DNA of 64,000 bases, taken from assembly GCA_002428365.1 (NCBI GenBank), contig DIVW01000043.1:1-64000 (forward strand), in the 5' to 3' direction. Made by a program: the position numbers and the translations under genes. Below are positions 15,903 to 23,932 of the stretch, in pieces. This DNA is from Propionibacteriaceae bacterium UBA6122 (GTDB taxonomy: Bacteria > Actinomycetota > Actinomycetes > Propionibacteriales > Propionibacteriaceae). The first letter of the stretch is position 1, and each line of letters opens with the position of its first letter. Under the pieces are notes generated by a model. The model saw nothing but the letters and a program-made list of their open reading frames with translations. It searched no databases and was not told the origin of the DNA.

Positions 15903-15916
15903 ATCTGCTCCTCCGT

Positions 15917-16153
15917 TCAGCGAGAGTTCGAGGCGTAGGGCAGCAGGGCCAGTTCGCGGGCGTTCTTAACCGCGATAGCGACCTTGCGCTGCTCCTGCAC
16001 CGACAGTCCGGAAACACGACGAGCGCGGATCTTGCCCCGCTCGGAGATGAACTTCCGCAGCGTGGCGGTGTCCTTGTAGTCGATCACGCCGATGCGAACA
16101 GACTTCGCTGGCACGACCTTCTTTGATTTCACAGGCTTGCGCTGTGAGGCCAT
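15917..16153 (-). CDS. rpsR: 30S ribosomal protein S18, zinc-free (C-minus) form
   Basis: 78 residues. The S18 core is clear: IDYKDTATLRKFISERGKI, RARRVSGLSVQEQRKVA and LALLPYASN. The N-terminal CxxC pair and the downstream Cys and His found in zinc-binding S18 are absent. The corresponding positions read VVPAK and GLSVQEQ, so this is a C-minus paralogue that does not need zinc. Many actinomycetes carry a zinc form in this operon and a C-minus copy in a Zur-controlled locus; here the C-minus type occupies the housekeeping operon. S18 pairs with S6 in the 30S platform, and rpsF is two genes upstream. Confidence 0.95.
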   Translation of the reverse strand: MASQRKPVKSKKVVPAKSVRIGVIDYKDTATLRKFISERGKIRARRVSGLSVQEQRKVAIAVKNARELALLPYASNSR

Positions 16154-16236
16154 TGTGGTGCTCTCCTTGACTTATGAAAGCCCGGCTGATGCCGGAATGA
16201 CTTGGGTTTCAGCGCCGGGTTCCCGGCACCGTTCGA

Positions 16237-16752
16237 TCAGAACGGGGGTTCTTCGCTCTGGGCGCCAGCCCAGGGGTCGGCCCCACCGTTGCGATCTTGC
16301 CCGCCGCCGCGGTTCCAGTTGGAACCGCCCGACGAACCGCCCGACGAACCGCCGGACGAGCCGCCACTGAAGCTGCCGCCAGAGCCGCCCGTATTACGGG
16401 TGACCTTGGCTGTGGCGTACTTCAGGGCCGGACCGATCTCTTCAACATCCAACTCGAAAACCGTGCGCTTCTCGCCTTCACGGGTTTCGTAGCTGCGCTG
16501 GCGAAGGCGACCCTGAACGATGACCCGCATTCCCTTGGTAAGGGATTCGGCCACGTTCTCAGCCGGCTGGCGCCAGACCGCGCAGTTGAGGAACAACGCA
16601 TCGCCGTCCTTCCACTCACCGCTTGCGCGGTCGAGCGTGCGCGGGGTCGAGGCAACGGTGAAGTTGGCCACGGGAGCCCCGGACGGAGTGAAGCGCAGTT
16701 CTGGGTCGGCAGTTAGGTTGCCGACGACGGTGATGGTGGTCTCGCCTGCCAT
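16237..16752 (-). CDS. ssb: Single-stranded DNA-binding protein
   Basis: 171 residues. The start at 16752 (MAGETTITVVGNLTADPE) is preferred, with GAAAG about 10 bases upstream; longer in-frame extension has no homology. The OB-fold covers about residues 1-110, with the conserved RFTPSGAPVANFTVAS and FLNCAVWRQPAENVAESL segments. A flexible tail includes five GGSSG-type repeats, and the acidic C-terminal tip is DPWAGAQSEEPPF, the docking peptide for SSB partners. It is the second gene of the rpsF-ssb-rpsR-rplI operon, which couples replication and ribosome genes in actinomycetes. Confidence 0.96.
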   Translation of the reverse strand: MAGETTITVVGNLTADPELRFTPSGAPVANFTVASTPRTLDRASGEWKDGDALFLNCAVWRQPAENVAESLTKGMRVIVQGRLRQRSYETREGEKRTVFELDVEEIGPALKYATAKVTRNTGGSGGSFSGGSSGGSSGGSSGGSNWNRGGGQDRNGGADPWAGAQSEEPPF

Positions 16753-16838
16753 GTTGGTGTCTTTCGATCGGACTTGAACGGTTACCTCGTCAAGGGTGTC
16801 AGTTGGCACTGACGCTTGGCGAGAGTCCGTGACGATTC

Positions 16839-17129
16839 TCAGTGCAGGTCGGGGCGGATTACCTTCGTCCGCATGATCTGCTCGTTGAGGGTGAACTGAC
16901 GATCCATTTCCTTCACCACGGCCGGCTCAGCGGTCAGGTTGATGACGGCGTAGATGCCTTCGGACTTTTTCCTGATGTCATAAGCCAGGCGACGCCGGCC
17001 CCAAACATCAATGTTGTCCACGGTGCCACCGGCTTTGGTCAGCCCGGCTAGGGGCTTCTCCAACAGGCCGTTCACCTGGCGATCGTCGACGTCGGGATCA
17101 ATAATCACTACGACTTCGTACTTGCGCAT
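16839..17129 (-). CDS. rpsF: 30S ribosomal protein S6
   Basis: 96 residues from MRKYEVVVIIDPDVDD, the universal S6 start; AGGAGG lies about 13 bases upstream at 17142-17147. The conserved core is VDNIDVWGRRRLAYDIRKK and GIYAVINLTAEP, with the C-terminal LNEQIMRTKVIRPD. First gene of the operon. S6 binds S18 and 16S rRNA in the platform, and in many bacteria the S6:S18 complex represses its own mRNA leader. Confidence 0.97.
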   Translation of the reverse strand: MRKYEVVVIIDPDVDDRQVNGLLEKPLAGLTKAGGTVDNIDVWGRRRLAYDIRKKSEGIYAVINLTAEPAVVKEMDRQFTLNEQIMRTKVIRPDLH

Positions 17130-17157
17130 ACGCGAACTCCACCTCCTCTGGTCTTGA

Positions 17158-17220
17158 GCGGCCACGGGCGAGTCCCGTGGCAGGAGGGCGTATCGCGGCC
17201 ACCCAGAGGGGTGGACCGCC
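17158..17220 (-). promoter_or_regulatory. Possible rpsF leader hairpins
   Basis: Two short stems lie in the rpsF leader: CCACGGG/CCCGTGG (17162-17168 and 17174-17180, 5-base loop) and CCACCC/GGGTGG (17199-17204 and 17209-17214). Their position before rpsF suggests an autoregulatory leader such as the S6:S18-binding motif. Only simple hairpins are seen and the family consensus was not verified. Confidence 0.35.
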
Positions 17221-17270
17221 GGACAAGACTACCCGTCGCTGGGTGCCCGGGCGAATTCACCCCGGCAGCT

Positions 17271-18194
17271 TCAGCGCTTGGCGACCTTCTTGGTGGCCTT
17301 CGACACCTTGGTCGCCGAGGGGTAGCCCTCGGCAGTGCCGGTGACCTTCACCTTGATCTTCTTGCCCCGATCGGCCTTGACCAGTTTGTAGTTGGCCGAG
17401 GTAGCTCCGCGGATCACCTTGCCGTTGCGAAGCCACTGGTAGCTGAGCTGCACGCCCTCAGGGCCCCATTTGCCAGTTTTGGCGGTGAGCAGCTTGCCGA
17501 CCTTCACCTTGCCAGCGATGGACGGTTTGGCGGCAACCACCTTGGCTGGTTCAAGCACCAGCCTCAGGCCTGCGCCAGCCTTCACCCGTTCCTGCACCAA
17601 CGCCACATACCCCGGAGCCTCCGCGAAGACGGTGAACAGCGGCCCCGCGGCGAACGCCCGTGTGGAGTAGCTACCGGCTGCGTCGGTGGTGTCGCAGAAC
17701 TCCGCACCTAGGTCGAAAACGTCGCCTGCACAGACCTTTGCGCCCGCGATCGGCGCCTTGGTCACCTTGTCAACGACCGTGCCGCTGACCTTGGGGAACG
17801 ACTGGATTTCGATGTCTTTGCCCACATCATCCCCAGGCGCCAGATCGAAGTGCCTCGAACTCGTCAGCGGATAATCGGCTGACTCGTTCACCCACACCGA
17901 CGCCATCCCCGTGCTGGCCGAAAGCGCGAAAGCGAACTGGTAGGAACCCTCGCCATCGGTGACCACACAAGGGCCAGCGGCATTCTCGTTACGCTCGCCG
18001 GTGAAGACCGGCACCCAGGCACAGACCTCCAGCCCGGCGGCGGTCTCGCCGTCCAGGCTCACTGTGCCGGTGATAGTGGTGGTTGCATCCTCAGCGTGGG
18101 CCATGGTGGCCCCGAAGGACGACAGTCCGAGCGTGAGCACCGCGGCCAGTGTGGCCTGCAGACTCCGCTTAGCGATGGCGGTTAAAGGCTTCAA
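17271..18194 (-). CDS. Exported protein with carboxypeptidase-regulatory-like and Ig-like modules
   Basis: 307 residues. The signal peptide is about residues 1-34 (KRSLQATLAAVLTLGLSS, cleavage near AHA-ED). Two carboxypeptidase regulatory-like beta sandwich domains follow (about 42-125, ITGTVSLDGETAAG; about 130-210, VSGTVVDKVTKAPIAGAKV). A C-terminal module is rich in lysine (about 222-305) with LSYQWLRNGKVIRGATSANY, the Ig-like fold shared with the next two genes. No catalytic domain is seen. It is probably a cell-surface adhesion or carbohydrate-contacting protein (inference). The very basic C-terminus (KVSKATKKVAKR) could bind teichoic or other acidic polymers. It is a paralogue of the gene at 18436. 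Confidence 0.8.
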   Translation of the reverse strand: MKPLTAIAKRSLQATLAAVLTLGLSSFGATMAHAEDATTTITGTVSLDGETAAGLEVCAWVPVFTGERNENAAGPCVVTDGEGSYQFAFALSASTGMASVWVNESADYPLTSSRHFDLAPGDDVGKDIEIQSFPKVSGTVVDKVTKAPIAGAKVCAGDVFDLGAEFCDTTDAAGSYSTRAFAAGPLFTVFAEAPGYVALVQERVKAGAGLRLVLEPAKVVAAKPSIAGKVKVGKLLTAKTGKWGPEGVQLSYQWLRNGKVIRGATSANYKLVKADRGKKIKVKVTGTAEGYPSATKVSKATKKVAKR

Positions 18195-18362
18195 GAAATC
18201 CCCCCGGTATTCTCTGTGCCGCGTCGTTCACCCGTCCCCCCGGACGGGTGTCATCCCTTAGGGTGACGCACTCGTGCCGTCGAGCGCAACCAGGGACCGC
18301 TAGACAGGCTAGCCGCAGGCAGGCGCAATTTGCCTTGCCCGGACCGTTTTGTAGGCTAAATT

Positions 18363-18399
18363 GCCGCCGCCCTGGCCGCGATTCGGCCAGGGCGGCGGC
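18363..18399 (-). terminator. Strong hairpin terminator
   Basis: Perfect 15-bp stem GCCGCCGCCCTGGCC (18363-18377) and its complement (18385-18399) with a 7-base loop, 36 bases beyond the stop of the gene at 18436. On the minus strand it is followed by the A/T-rich AATTTAGCC. Confidence 0.75.
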
Positions 18400-18435
18400 G
18401 TGAACTCAAGGTTGAGACAGCAGCGTTCCGGTGGG

Positions 18436-19362
18436 TCAGCGGGTGACCTTCTTGGTGGCTTTGGACGTCTTGGACGCCGTGACGTAGCCGTCCTTCTTGC
18501 CGGTCACCTTCACGGTGATCCGCTTGCTCCGCTGGGCCTTGGTGAGCTTCAGCGTCTTGCCGGTAGCACCGGCAATCTTGGCTCCGTTTGCATACCAACG
18601 GTAGGTGAGCTTCACCGGAGTCGGGCCCCACACCCCAGGATGGGCAACCAACCTCATGCCAACCTTGGCCTTGCCAGTGATGGCCGGCTTACTTGTCGCC
18701 AGGCTCTTGGGTGCCGGGGCCTGGCCACCGATAACCAGCGTCCCAGCATTGAACAGCTGCTGGTCGGCAACCGTCACCGTGGCGAGCTTGGTGTAGGGGT
18801 AGCCGCCGCTATAGCCAGTCAGCGTGTACTCCCCGGCCCGCAGACCCACGAACATGAACAATCCGTCGGATTCGACTGGCAGGTTGAGCAAGGTCCAACT
18901 GGAACTCACCTGGATGATGGATCCCACCGCCGGGTTACCCGCCGCATCGACGACCTTCCCTGACACTGAGGCGCCCTTGCGTAGCTTGAAGTCGACGCTT
19001 CCCTTGGACGGCTCAACGGCAGTTCCACCGCTGTACGGGTTCGGCACATCAGAGCCGTCTGCGGCGTAGTAGGTGCTGATGTAGCCGGTGTCACCGGCAT
19101 CGACCCTGCCGAAACACCACTCATCCACGATGTCAGTGACCACGTAGCTGCCGTCCGCAGCAGTGATGGAGTCACGGGTCCGGTAGCCGATTCCTGAAGT
19201 GGCGGTCGTGAAAACGACTCGCACCCCCGCAACCGGCAGGCCATCTTGGTCGGTGACCTTGCCCTGGAACGTGCCGGTGTCCACGGCCTGAGCAGCCGAC
19301 GGCACCACACCAGCCACCAAAGCCAACGACAGCATGGCCAACAAAATTGCGCGCAACTTCAC
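18436..19362 (-). CDS. Exported protein with carboxypeptidase-regulatory-like and Ig-like modules (paralogue)
   Basis: 308 residues. The signal peptide is about 1-26 (LRAILLAMLSLALVAGVVPS, cleavage near AQA-VD). Two carboxypeptidase-regulatory-like domains follow (FQGKVTDQDGLPVAGVRV near 33-50; VSGKVVDAAGNPAVGSIIQV near 133-152). The C-terminal lysine-rich Ig-like module (about 220-306) has LTYRWYANGAKIAGATGKT. It has the same architecture and order as the gene at 17271, so the two arose by duplication. Role unknown; it probably acts at the cell surface. It is divergent from the peptidase-like gene at 19654, with 291 bases between starts in which no clear element was seen. Confidence 0.8.
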   Translation of the reverse strand: MKLRAILLAMLSLALVAGVVPSAAQAVDTGTFQGKVTDQDGLPVAGVRVVFTTATSGIGYRTRDSITAADGSYVVTDIVDEWCFGRVDAGDTGYISTYYAADGSDVPNPYSGGTAVEPSKGSVDFKLRKGASVSGKVVDAAGNPAVGSIIQVSSSWTLLNLPVESDGLFMFVGLRAGEYTLTGYSGGYPYTKLATVTVADQQLFNAGTLVIGGQAPAPKSLATSKPAITGKAKVGMRLVAHPGVWGPTPVKLTYRWYANGAKIAGATGKTLKLTKAQRSKRITVKVTGKKDGYVTASKTSKATKKVTR

Positions 19363-19653
19363 GCTTAGTACCCCCTTTGAAATGATCCCCCGATACGACC
19401 GTGATTACGGCGTGTCGCTGCGCCGATTCTGGAGCATCGGGCAAGGCCGAGCAAACAGGCACAGCCAGGAAAAGCTCGCCGGATCTGCAGCGGCTCAGGG
19501 AACGTCCGCGGAAGGCCTAACCCGCAAGGCCTTTTCTCCACCGGAGGCCACTAAAAGTCGCTACCGAGGGCGTCCAGATAGTGGCCATCAGAGCCACTCC
19601 GACGGACGGCTGACCGAACCCTCTCCAGAAAGTGCCTCAGCTACCCTGTATAG

Positions 19654-21159
19654 GTGCCTGCCTCCCCAAAGACGACCTTCCGACTCCGCCTGATCGCTGC
19701 GGCATTGGCCCTCGCGGTCGGCTTCACGATGGCACCACCGGCTGCGGCAAGCGCCAAGATGCCACCGCCGCCAGCCAGACTGGCCTCAGCTCAGATCGAC
19801 GCTCACCTTGGCTACATGCCGCAAACCACCTGCAGCCCTTCGGCCAAAGCTGGGACGAAGGCGCTACTGAGCCTGCTGATCAAGACCTGGGGCGGCAGTT
19901 CGTCCGGCATCTCGCGTGGCTGCGGCGTCGGCGGGCGCTCCGAGCATAAAGAGGGCCGCGCACTCGATTGGCATATGAGCGTAAAGAAGGCCAGCCAGCG
20001 TAAGCGGGTGGCCTCGGCGATGAAGTGGATCACCGCCAACAACGGTGAGGTCGCACTACGGCTGGGCATCATGTACATGATTTGGAACCAGCACATCTGG
20101 TCGACCTATTACCCCGAGCTTGGCTGGCGGAAGATGGCCGATCGCGGCGGCACCACGGCCAACCACAAAGACCATGTGCACATCTCGCTGTCTTGGGACG
20201 GTGCTTACAAGCAGACGTCCTGGTGGACGGGCACGCCGATCGTCGAGCCGCTCAACTCCCGCTGCGGCGCCAGCGGCGTTCGCGCGTGCCTGCCGACCAT
20301 CCCGCGCACTTCGAAGTCGTGGCCCTACCAATCAACCAAGGTGCCAGCCAGTTTCACCCCGGCCGCCTGGACGCTGCCCGGTGTTGGCGGTAGCCCCCAG
20401 GTTGGACGGCTGCAGCGCGCCGTCCCGGGTAAGTGGGTGCCTGCGGGAGCCACGCTGACCTATCAGTGGACCTCGAACGGAAGGGCCATTCCGGGAGCGA
20501 CCGCAGACAACTACCTGCTTCCGCCCGAACAGGTGGGCCGCGAGGTGGAGGTGCGGGTCACCGCCACTGTCGGCAGCCGCGTCGAGACCAGGGCGTCCAA
20601 CAACATCGCCGATGTCTACCCAGGACGGATGGCCGCCGCCGGGCCGCGCATTGTCGGGGTGTTGGCTCCGGGCAAGATCCTGCGCATCAACCTGGGCACC
20701 TGGAAGCCAGCCCCAACCCGGCTGACGTTCGCCTGGCTGCGGGACGGCAAGAAGATCAAGGGCGCTACCGGATCAACCTTCACCGTCCGGGCAAAGGACA
20801 AGGGCCACAAGATCTCGGTGCGGGTGAGCGGCTATCGACTCGGTTACTACACCGCGACCGCGACTTCGGCCAGGGCTCGCATAAGCTCCGCCTTTGGCAC
20901 CGTCGGCACCGCGACAATCAGCGGCAGCCCGACGATCGGCTCGGAGTTGGTCGGTTCCACCGGCTCTTGGAACCCGGCACCGACGGCCTTCACCTACCAG
21001 TGGTACGCCGACGGGGTTGCTATTGCGGGAGCCACCAAGGCTCGATTTACCGTGACTTCGGCTCAGGCCGGCAGAACGCTGGTCTTCACCGCCGTTGGTC
21101 GGCGCAGCGGCTACGCCTCCACTGATGTGCGCTCGGCGGGGTTTGGCCCGATCAGTTGA
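19654..21159 (+). CDS. Exported M15-like (ARB_07466/VldE-type) peptidase domain protein with three Ig-like modules
   Basis: 501 residues. The signal peptide is about 1-33 (LRLIAAALALAVGFTMAPP, cleavage near AAAS). Residues about 45-190 form a zinc DD-peptidase-like domain with SEHKEGRALDWHMS, equivalent to the SxHxxGxAxD motif of M15 peptidases, and DHVHISLSWDG, supplying the HxH ligands. Three repeats of about 85 residues follow (about 228-325, 325-412, 412-500), each with LTYQWTSNGRAIPGAT-like cores related to the C-termini of the two preceding genes. It probably trims cell-wall peptides outside the cell (inference from fold). The start is GTG. Together with 17271 and 18436 it forms a locus of wall-associated Ig-like proteins. 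Confidence 0.82.
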   Translation: MPASPKTTFRLRLIAAALALAVGFTMAPPAAASAKMPPPPARLASAQIDAHLGYMPQTTCSPSAKAGTKALLSLLIKTWGGSSSGISRGCGVGGRSEHKEGRALDWHMSVKKASQRKRVASAMKWITANNGEVALRLGIMYMIWNQHIWSTYYPELGWRKMADRGGTTANHKDHVHISLSWDGAYKQTSWWTGTPIVEPLNSRCGASGVRACLPTIPRTSKSWPYQSTKVPASFTPAAWTLPGVGGSPQVGRLQRAVPGKWVPAGATLTYQWTSNGRAIPGATADNYLLPPEQVGREVEVRVTATVGSRVETRASNNIADVYPGRMAAAGPRIVGVLAPGKILRINLGTWKPAPTRLTFAWLRDGKKIKGATGSTFTVRAKDKGHKISVRVSGYRLGYYTATATSARARISSAFGTVGTATISGSPTIGSELVGSTGSWNPAPTAFTYQWYADGVAIAGATKARFTVTSAQAGRTLVFTAVGRRSGYASTDVRSAGFGPIS

Positions 21160-21179
21160 GTCGCGGTTGGGCGGTCGCG

Positions 21180-21428
21180 TTATTCCCCAGGGGCCAACTG
21201 ATCGCGGAGTTCGGCCGGCAGTTCGGCAACCAGACCCAGATAGGCAACTAACGCCAAATAGCTCGGGCGCAGCGCTGGCGAAGGAAAATGTTCACCACTC
21301 AACCACCCTTGGGCGGTCGTCGCCGGAACCCTGGCAAGCCGCGCTACCGCGCGAATTGAAAGGTGCCGGGCCAACCTGGCTTCATTGACCCGCTTCAAAA
21401 AGTGCCGACTGACCACCTCGGTGGACAT
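21180..21428 (-). CDS. Stand-alone HTH protein (XRE-like), copy 1
   Basis: 82 residues, basically one HTH domain: LSIRAVARLARVPATTAQGW followed by the signature HFPSPALRPSYLALVAYLGL. About half of its residues match the neighbouring gene at 21477. The same GVPxST-GW-x-G-x-HxP-PALR pattern is found at the N-termini of large actinomycete NTPase/TPR regulators (family knowledge), but here it occurs alone. It could be a DNA-binding regulator, or the remnant of a longer gene. It is 48 bases downstream of its paralogue and probably in the same transcript. Confidence 0.65.
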   Translation of the reverse strand: MSTEVVSRHFLKRVNEARLARHLSIRAVARLARVPATTAQGWLSGEHFPSPALRPSYLALVAYLGLVAELPAELRDQLAPGE

Positions 21429-21476
21429 AGCGCCATTGTTTCAGGCTTCGACGTCGCGCGCAGCAGCTTGCAGCGA

Positions 21477-21722
21477 TTAGGCCTCGTCCTCCAGCCAAAG
21501 CCCGGCATGCAGGAAGTGGTTCAACTCCAGATGCTCAACCAAGGCCAGAAATTTCGGCCGCAGGGCCGGGGTCGGGAAATGCTGGCCCTGAAGCCAGCCC
21601 TGCATCGTAGATGCCGGGACGCCAGATAGTTGCGCCGCACCGCGCACGGAGAGATGCCGGTCCAATCGGGCCTGGTTCACCAACGCGGCTACTTCCGCAC
21701 GGGTCGGCGGATCTTGCAACAT
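21477..21722 (-). CDS. Stand-alone HTH protein (XRE-like), copy 2
   Basis: 81 residues with the HTH core LSVRGAAQLSGVPASTMQGW and the HFPTPALRPKFLALVEHLEL extension. It is closely related to the gene at 21180 and is probably its duplicate. There is no effector or oligomerisation domain beyond the HTH. ATG start at 21722. A further short reading frame with a good ribosome binding site lies just upstream on the same strand (21748-21873), so a three-gene mini-operon is possible. Confidence 0.65.
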   Translation of the reverse strand: MLQDPPTRAEVAALVNQARLDRHLSVRGAAQLSGVPASTMQGWLQGQHFPTPALRPKFLALVEHLELNHFLHAGLWLEDEA

Positions 21723-21747
21723 CTACTCCTGTGGGGTGGGGTGCGGG

Positions 21748-21873
21748 TCAGACACTTTCCAACCCGACGAAAAGAAAGTGCAGGCACTGGCACATCCAGC
21801 GGACTGAGGTCGTACCAACGTCCGTGGCGATCACCGCCATGATCGCACCCCTCATAGGTTGGTACGTACGCAT
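21748..21873 (-). CDS. Possible 41-residue small protein
   Basis: A 41-residue frame starts MRTYQPMRGAIMAVIATDVG and ends HFLFVGLESV, preceded by GAGGGGGGCACTG, a strong ribosome binding site at normal spacing. It lies 25 bases upstream of the HTH gene on the same strand. Longer in-frame extension to 21975 has no ribosome binding site. No homology recognised. The rest of 21874-22052 holds only a short AGTGCC/GGCACT inverted repeat near 21896. Confidence 0.3.
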   Translation of the reverse strand: MRTYQPMRGAIMAVIATDVGTTSVRWMCQCLHFLFVGLESV

Positions 21874-22052
21874 CAGTGCCCCCCTCGGCGTGACACCAGT
21901 GCCTGCGGCACTAGTCAACGCCAGTTCGGCAGGAATTGAGATAGTGCAAGGCACACTTCGTACAGACTCGTACACCTGAACGGTGGAAAATCGTCCCAGC
22001 TGAGGCGACTACCTCAAGAACTCGTAAGGATTCCCCGCCAGCACAAAGGAAA

Positions 22053-22081
22053 ACCCCCGAGCGATCAACTCACCCGGGGGT
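22053..22081 (-). terminator. Terminator downstream of CoA-disulfide reductase
   Basis: Stem ACCCCCG (22053-22059) with CGGGGGT (22075-22081), loop of 15 bases. On the minus strand it is followed by TTTTCCTTTG, a reasonable T-rich tract, 15 bases beyond the gene end at 22097. Confidence 0.65.
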
Positions 22082-22096
22082 CCCACTTCTTTGAGG

Positions 22097-23719
22097 CTAC
22101 GCCCCGGCCCAGGTGCGATACCCGCCGTCAAGATTGCGGACGCGTCGGCCGGACTGCATCAAAATTCGCGAAGCCACGTGTGAGCGGGCCCCCGACCAGC
22201 AATACACGATCACGTCCTGGTCAACTTCGGCGATTCGATCCCGCAACTCATCGACCGGGATACCGACGGCGCCCTCGATCATTCCGCGCGTCAGTTCAAG
22301 CGGCGTGCGGACGTCGATCACCTGCACGCCTTTCTCCACCTCGGCTGGCAGTTCGTGCCATTGAATCGTCTCGATCAGCCCATCGCGCAGATTCTCCGCC
22401 TGGAAGCCGAGCATGTTGACCGGATCCTTAGCCGAGCTGAAGGGCGGCGCGTAGCTCAGTTCAAGATCAGCTAGCTCTGAGGCGGTCAATCCACCACGCA
22501 TTGCCGTAGCAATGACGTCGATGCGCTTGTCGACACCGGAGCCACCGACGCCCTGAGCGCCAAGAATCGCGTCGGTTTCGGCGTCGATGACCAGCTTGAG
22601 GTGCATTTCCTCACCGCCGGGGTAGTAGCCCGCGTGATTGTCGGGGTGGGTGTGCACGATGCGCACGGCCCGTCCGGCCGCCACGGCGCGCTTCTCGGTC
22701 CAACCAGTGGCGGCTGCCTGGGTGCCGAACAGCCCAACGATGGCGGTGCCGAGCACGGTGTTGGCGTGTACGTCGCGGCCAGCGATCACGTCGGCGACGA
22801 GGCGTCCATGGCGGTTGGCCGGACCGGCCAGCGGCACCATGGCCGGGTCACCGGTGATCACATCACGCTTGACCACGGCATCACCGACGGCGTAGATCGA
22901 GGGATCAGAAGTGCGCTGTTGGTCATCAACCACGATGCCCCCACGGTCGCCGACCTCCAGTCCAGCTGCTGCGGCCAGCCCAGATTCGGGCCGGACGCCA
23001 ATCGCGGCGATCACCAATCCCGCCGGCAGGGTGCGACCGTCGGACAGGGTGACATCGCTCTCGCCGATGTCGGTCACCGATGCACCGGTGATCACTTCGA
23101 CGCCGTGGCCCTCCAGCAGCCACTGCACACGGATGGCCATCTCGACATCGAGGGGGGCCATGATCTGGTTGGCCAGCTCGACGACGCTCACTTTGAGGCC
23201 GCGCTCGATGAGGTTCTCAGCGAGTTCGAGGCCGATAAAGCCGCCGCCCATGATTACCGACGTCGGGTTGCCGCTGGCTAGAACCTCGGCAACCTTGGCG
23301 GCCATCAAATCGGTGTCGGCGACGTTGCGCAGGGTGAGCGCGCGCTCGACGCCGGGGATCGGCGGAACGAAGGGGGCCGCGCCCGGGGCCAAGATCAGGT
23401 TGTCGTAGGACTCGGTGTATTCGCGATCGGCCTTCAGATCACGAACCGTGACGGTCTTAGCTTCGCGATCGATCGAGACCACTTCGGAGTCAACCCGGAC
23501 GTCGGCCTTGAACCGGCGCTTGATGCTCGCTGGCGTCTCCAGCAGTAGCGCGTCGCGTTCGGTGATCACACCGCCCACGAAGTAGGGCAGCCCGCAGTTC
23601 GCGAACGAAACATGCTCCGACTTTTCCAGCACGACGATCTCGGCGGACTCATCCAGCCGACGCAACCTTGTCGCCGCCGACATACCGCCGGCGACACCTC
23701 CCACAATGACGGTCTTCAT
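22097..23719 (-). CDS. cdr: CoA-disulfide reductase with C-terminal rhodanese domain
   Basis: 540 residues. The flavin/NAD(P)H disulfide-reductase core begins TVIVGGVAGGMSAATRLRRL and has the single active cysteine Cys42 in FANCGLPYFVGG. A second Rossmann motif, VIMGGGFIGLELAENL, lies near 157-172. Residues about 455-540 are a rhodanese domain with active-site Cys507 in VIVYCWSGARS. This fusion (CoADR-RHD) reduces CoA disulfide, CoA persulfide or polysulfide, linking redox control to sulfane sulfur metabolism. A perfect palindrome of the CsoR/CstR type sits 11 bases before the ATG. It is a monocistronic gene with its own terminator; no CsoR-family gene is in the window. Confidence 0.92.
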   Translation of the reverse strand: MKTVIVGGVAGGMSAATRLRRLDESAEIVVLEKSEHVSFANCGLPYFVGGVITERDALLLETPASIKRRFKADVRVDSEVVSIDREAKTVTVRDLKADREYTESYDNLILAPGAAPFVPPIPGVERALTLRNVADTDLMAAKVAEVLASGNPTSVIMGGGFIGLELAENLIERGLKVSVVELANQIMAPLDVEMAIRVQWLLEGHGVEVITGASVTDIGESDVTLSDGRTLPAGLVIAAIGVRPESGLAAAAGLEVGDRGGIVVDDQQRTSDPSIYAVGDAVVKRDVITGDPAMVPLAGPANRHGRLVADVIAGRDVHANTVLGTAIVGLFGTQAAATGWTEKRAVAAGRAVRIVHTHPDNHAGYYPGGEEMHLKLVIDAETDAILGAQGVGGSGVDKRIDVIATAMRGGLTASELADLELSYAPPFSSAKDPVNMLGFQAENLRDGLIETIQWHELPAEVEKGVQVIDVRTPLELTRGMIEGAVGIPVDELRDRIAEVDQDVIVYCWSGARSHVASRILMQSGRRVRNLDGGYRTWAGA

Positions 23720-23729
23720 GGTTCGAACT

Positions 23730-23745
23730 ATACCCCCGGGGGTAT
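23730..23745. promoter_or_regulatory. CsoR/CstR-like operator
   Basis: ATACCCCCGGGGGTAT is a perfect 16-bp palindrome whose A/T-flanked C5-G5 core matches the type of site bound by CsoR/RcnR/CstR regulators (copper or persulfide sensors). It is 10-26 bases upstream of the CoA-disulfide reductase ATG. CstR-type persulfide sensing is the better fit given the target gene. Confidence 0.65.
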
Positions 23746-23837
23746 CGAATGGGTCAAATCGAGGACCGGCATGCGGGCCGTTGCTCTCGACTCTGGCACT
23801 CCGTCCCGTCCAGCGCCAGCCCCCGTGCCGTCCAGAT

Positions 23838-23932
23838 CCCTAAGGCAACCACCAGATCCCTGAGCTTGTCGAAGGGTCAGGCTTCGACGGGCTCAGCCAA
23901 CTGGGGGTCAGATCCCTGAGCTTGTCGAAGGG
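23838..23932. repeat. CCCTGAGCTTGTCGAAGGGTCAG repeats
   Basis: Two copies of GATCCCTGAGCTTGTCGAAG (about 23850 and 23911) flank an inverted GCTTCGACGGGCTCAGCC copy (about 23882). They lie between two genes of the minus strand, and the last copy abuts the stop codon of the acyl-CoA ligase gene, so it could end its transcript. Confidence 0.75.
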
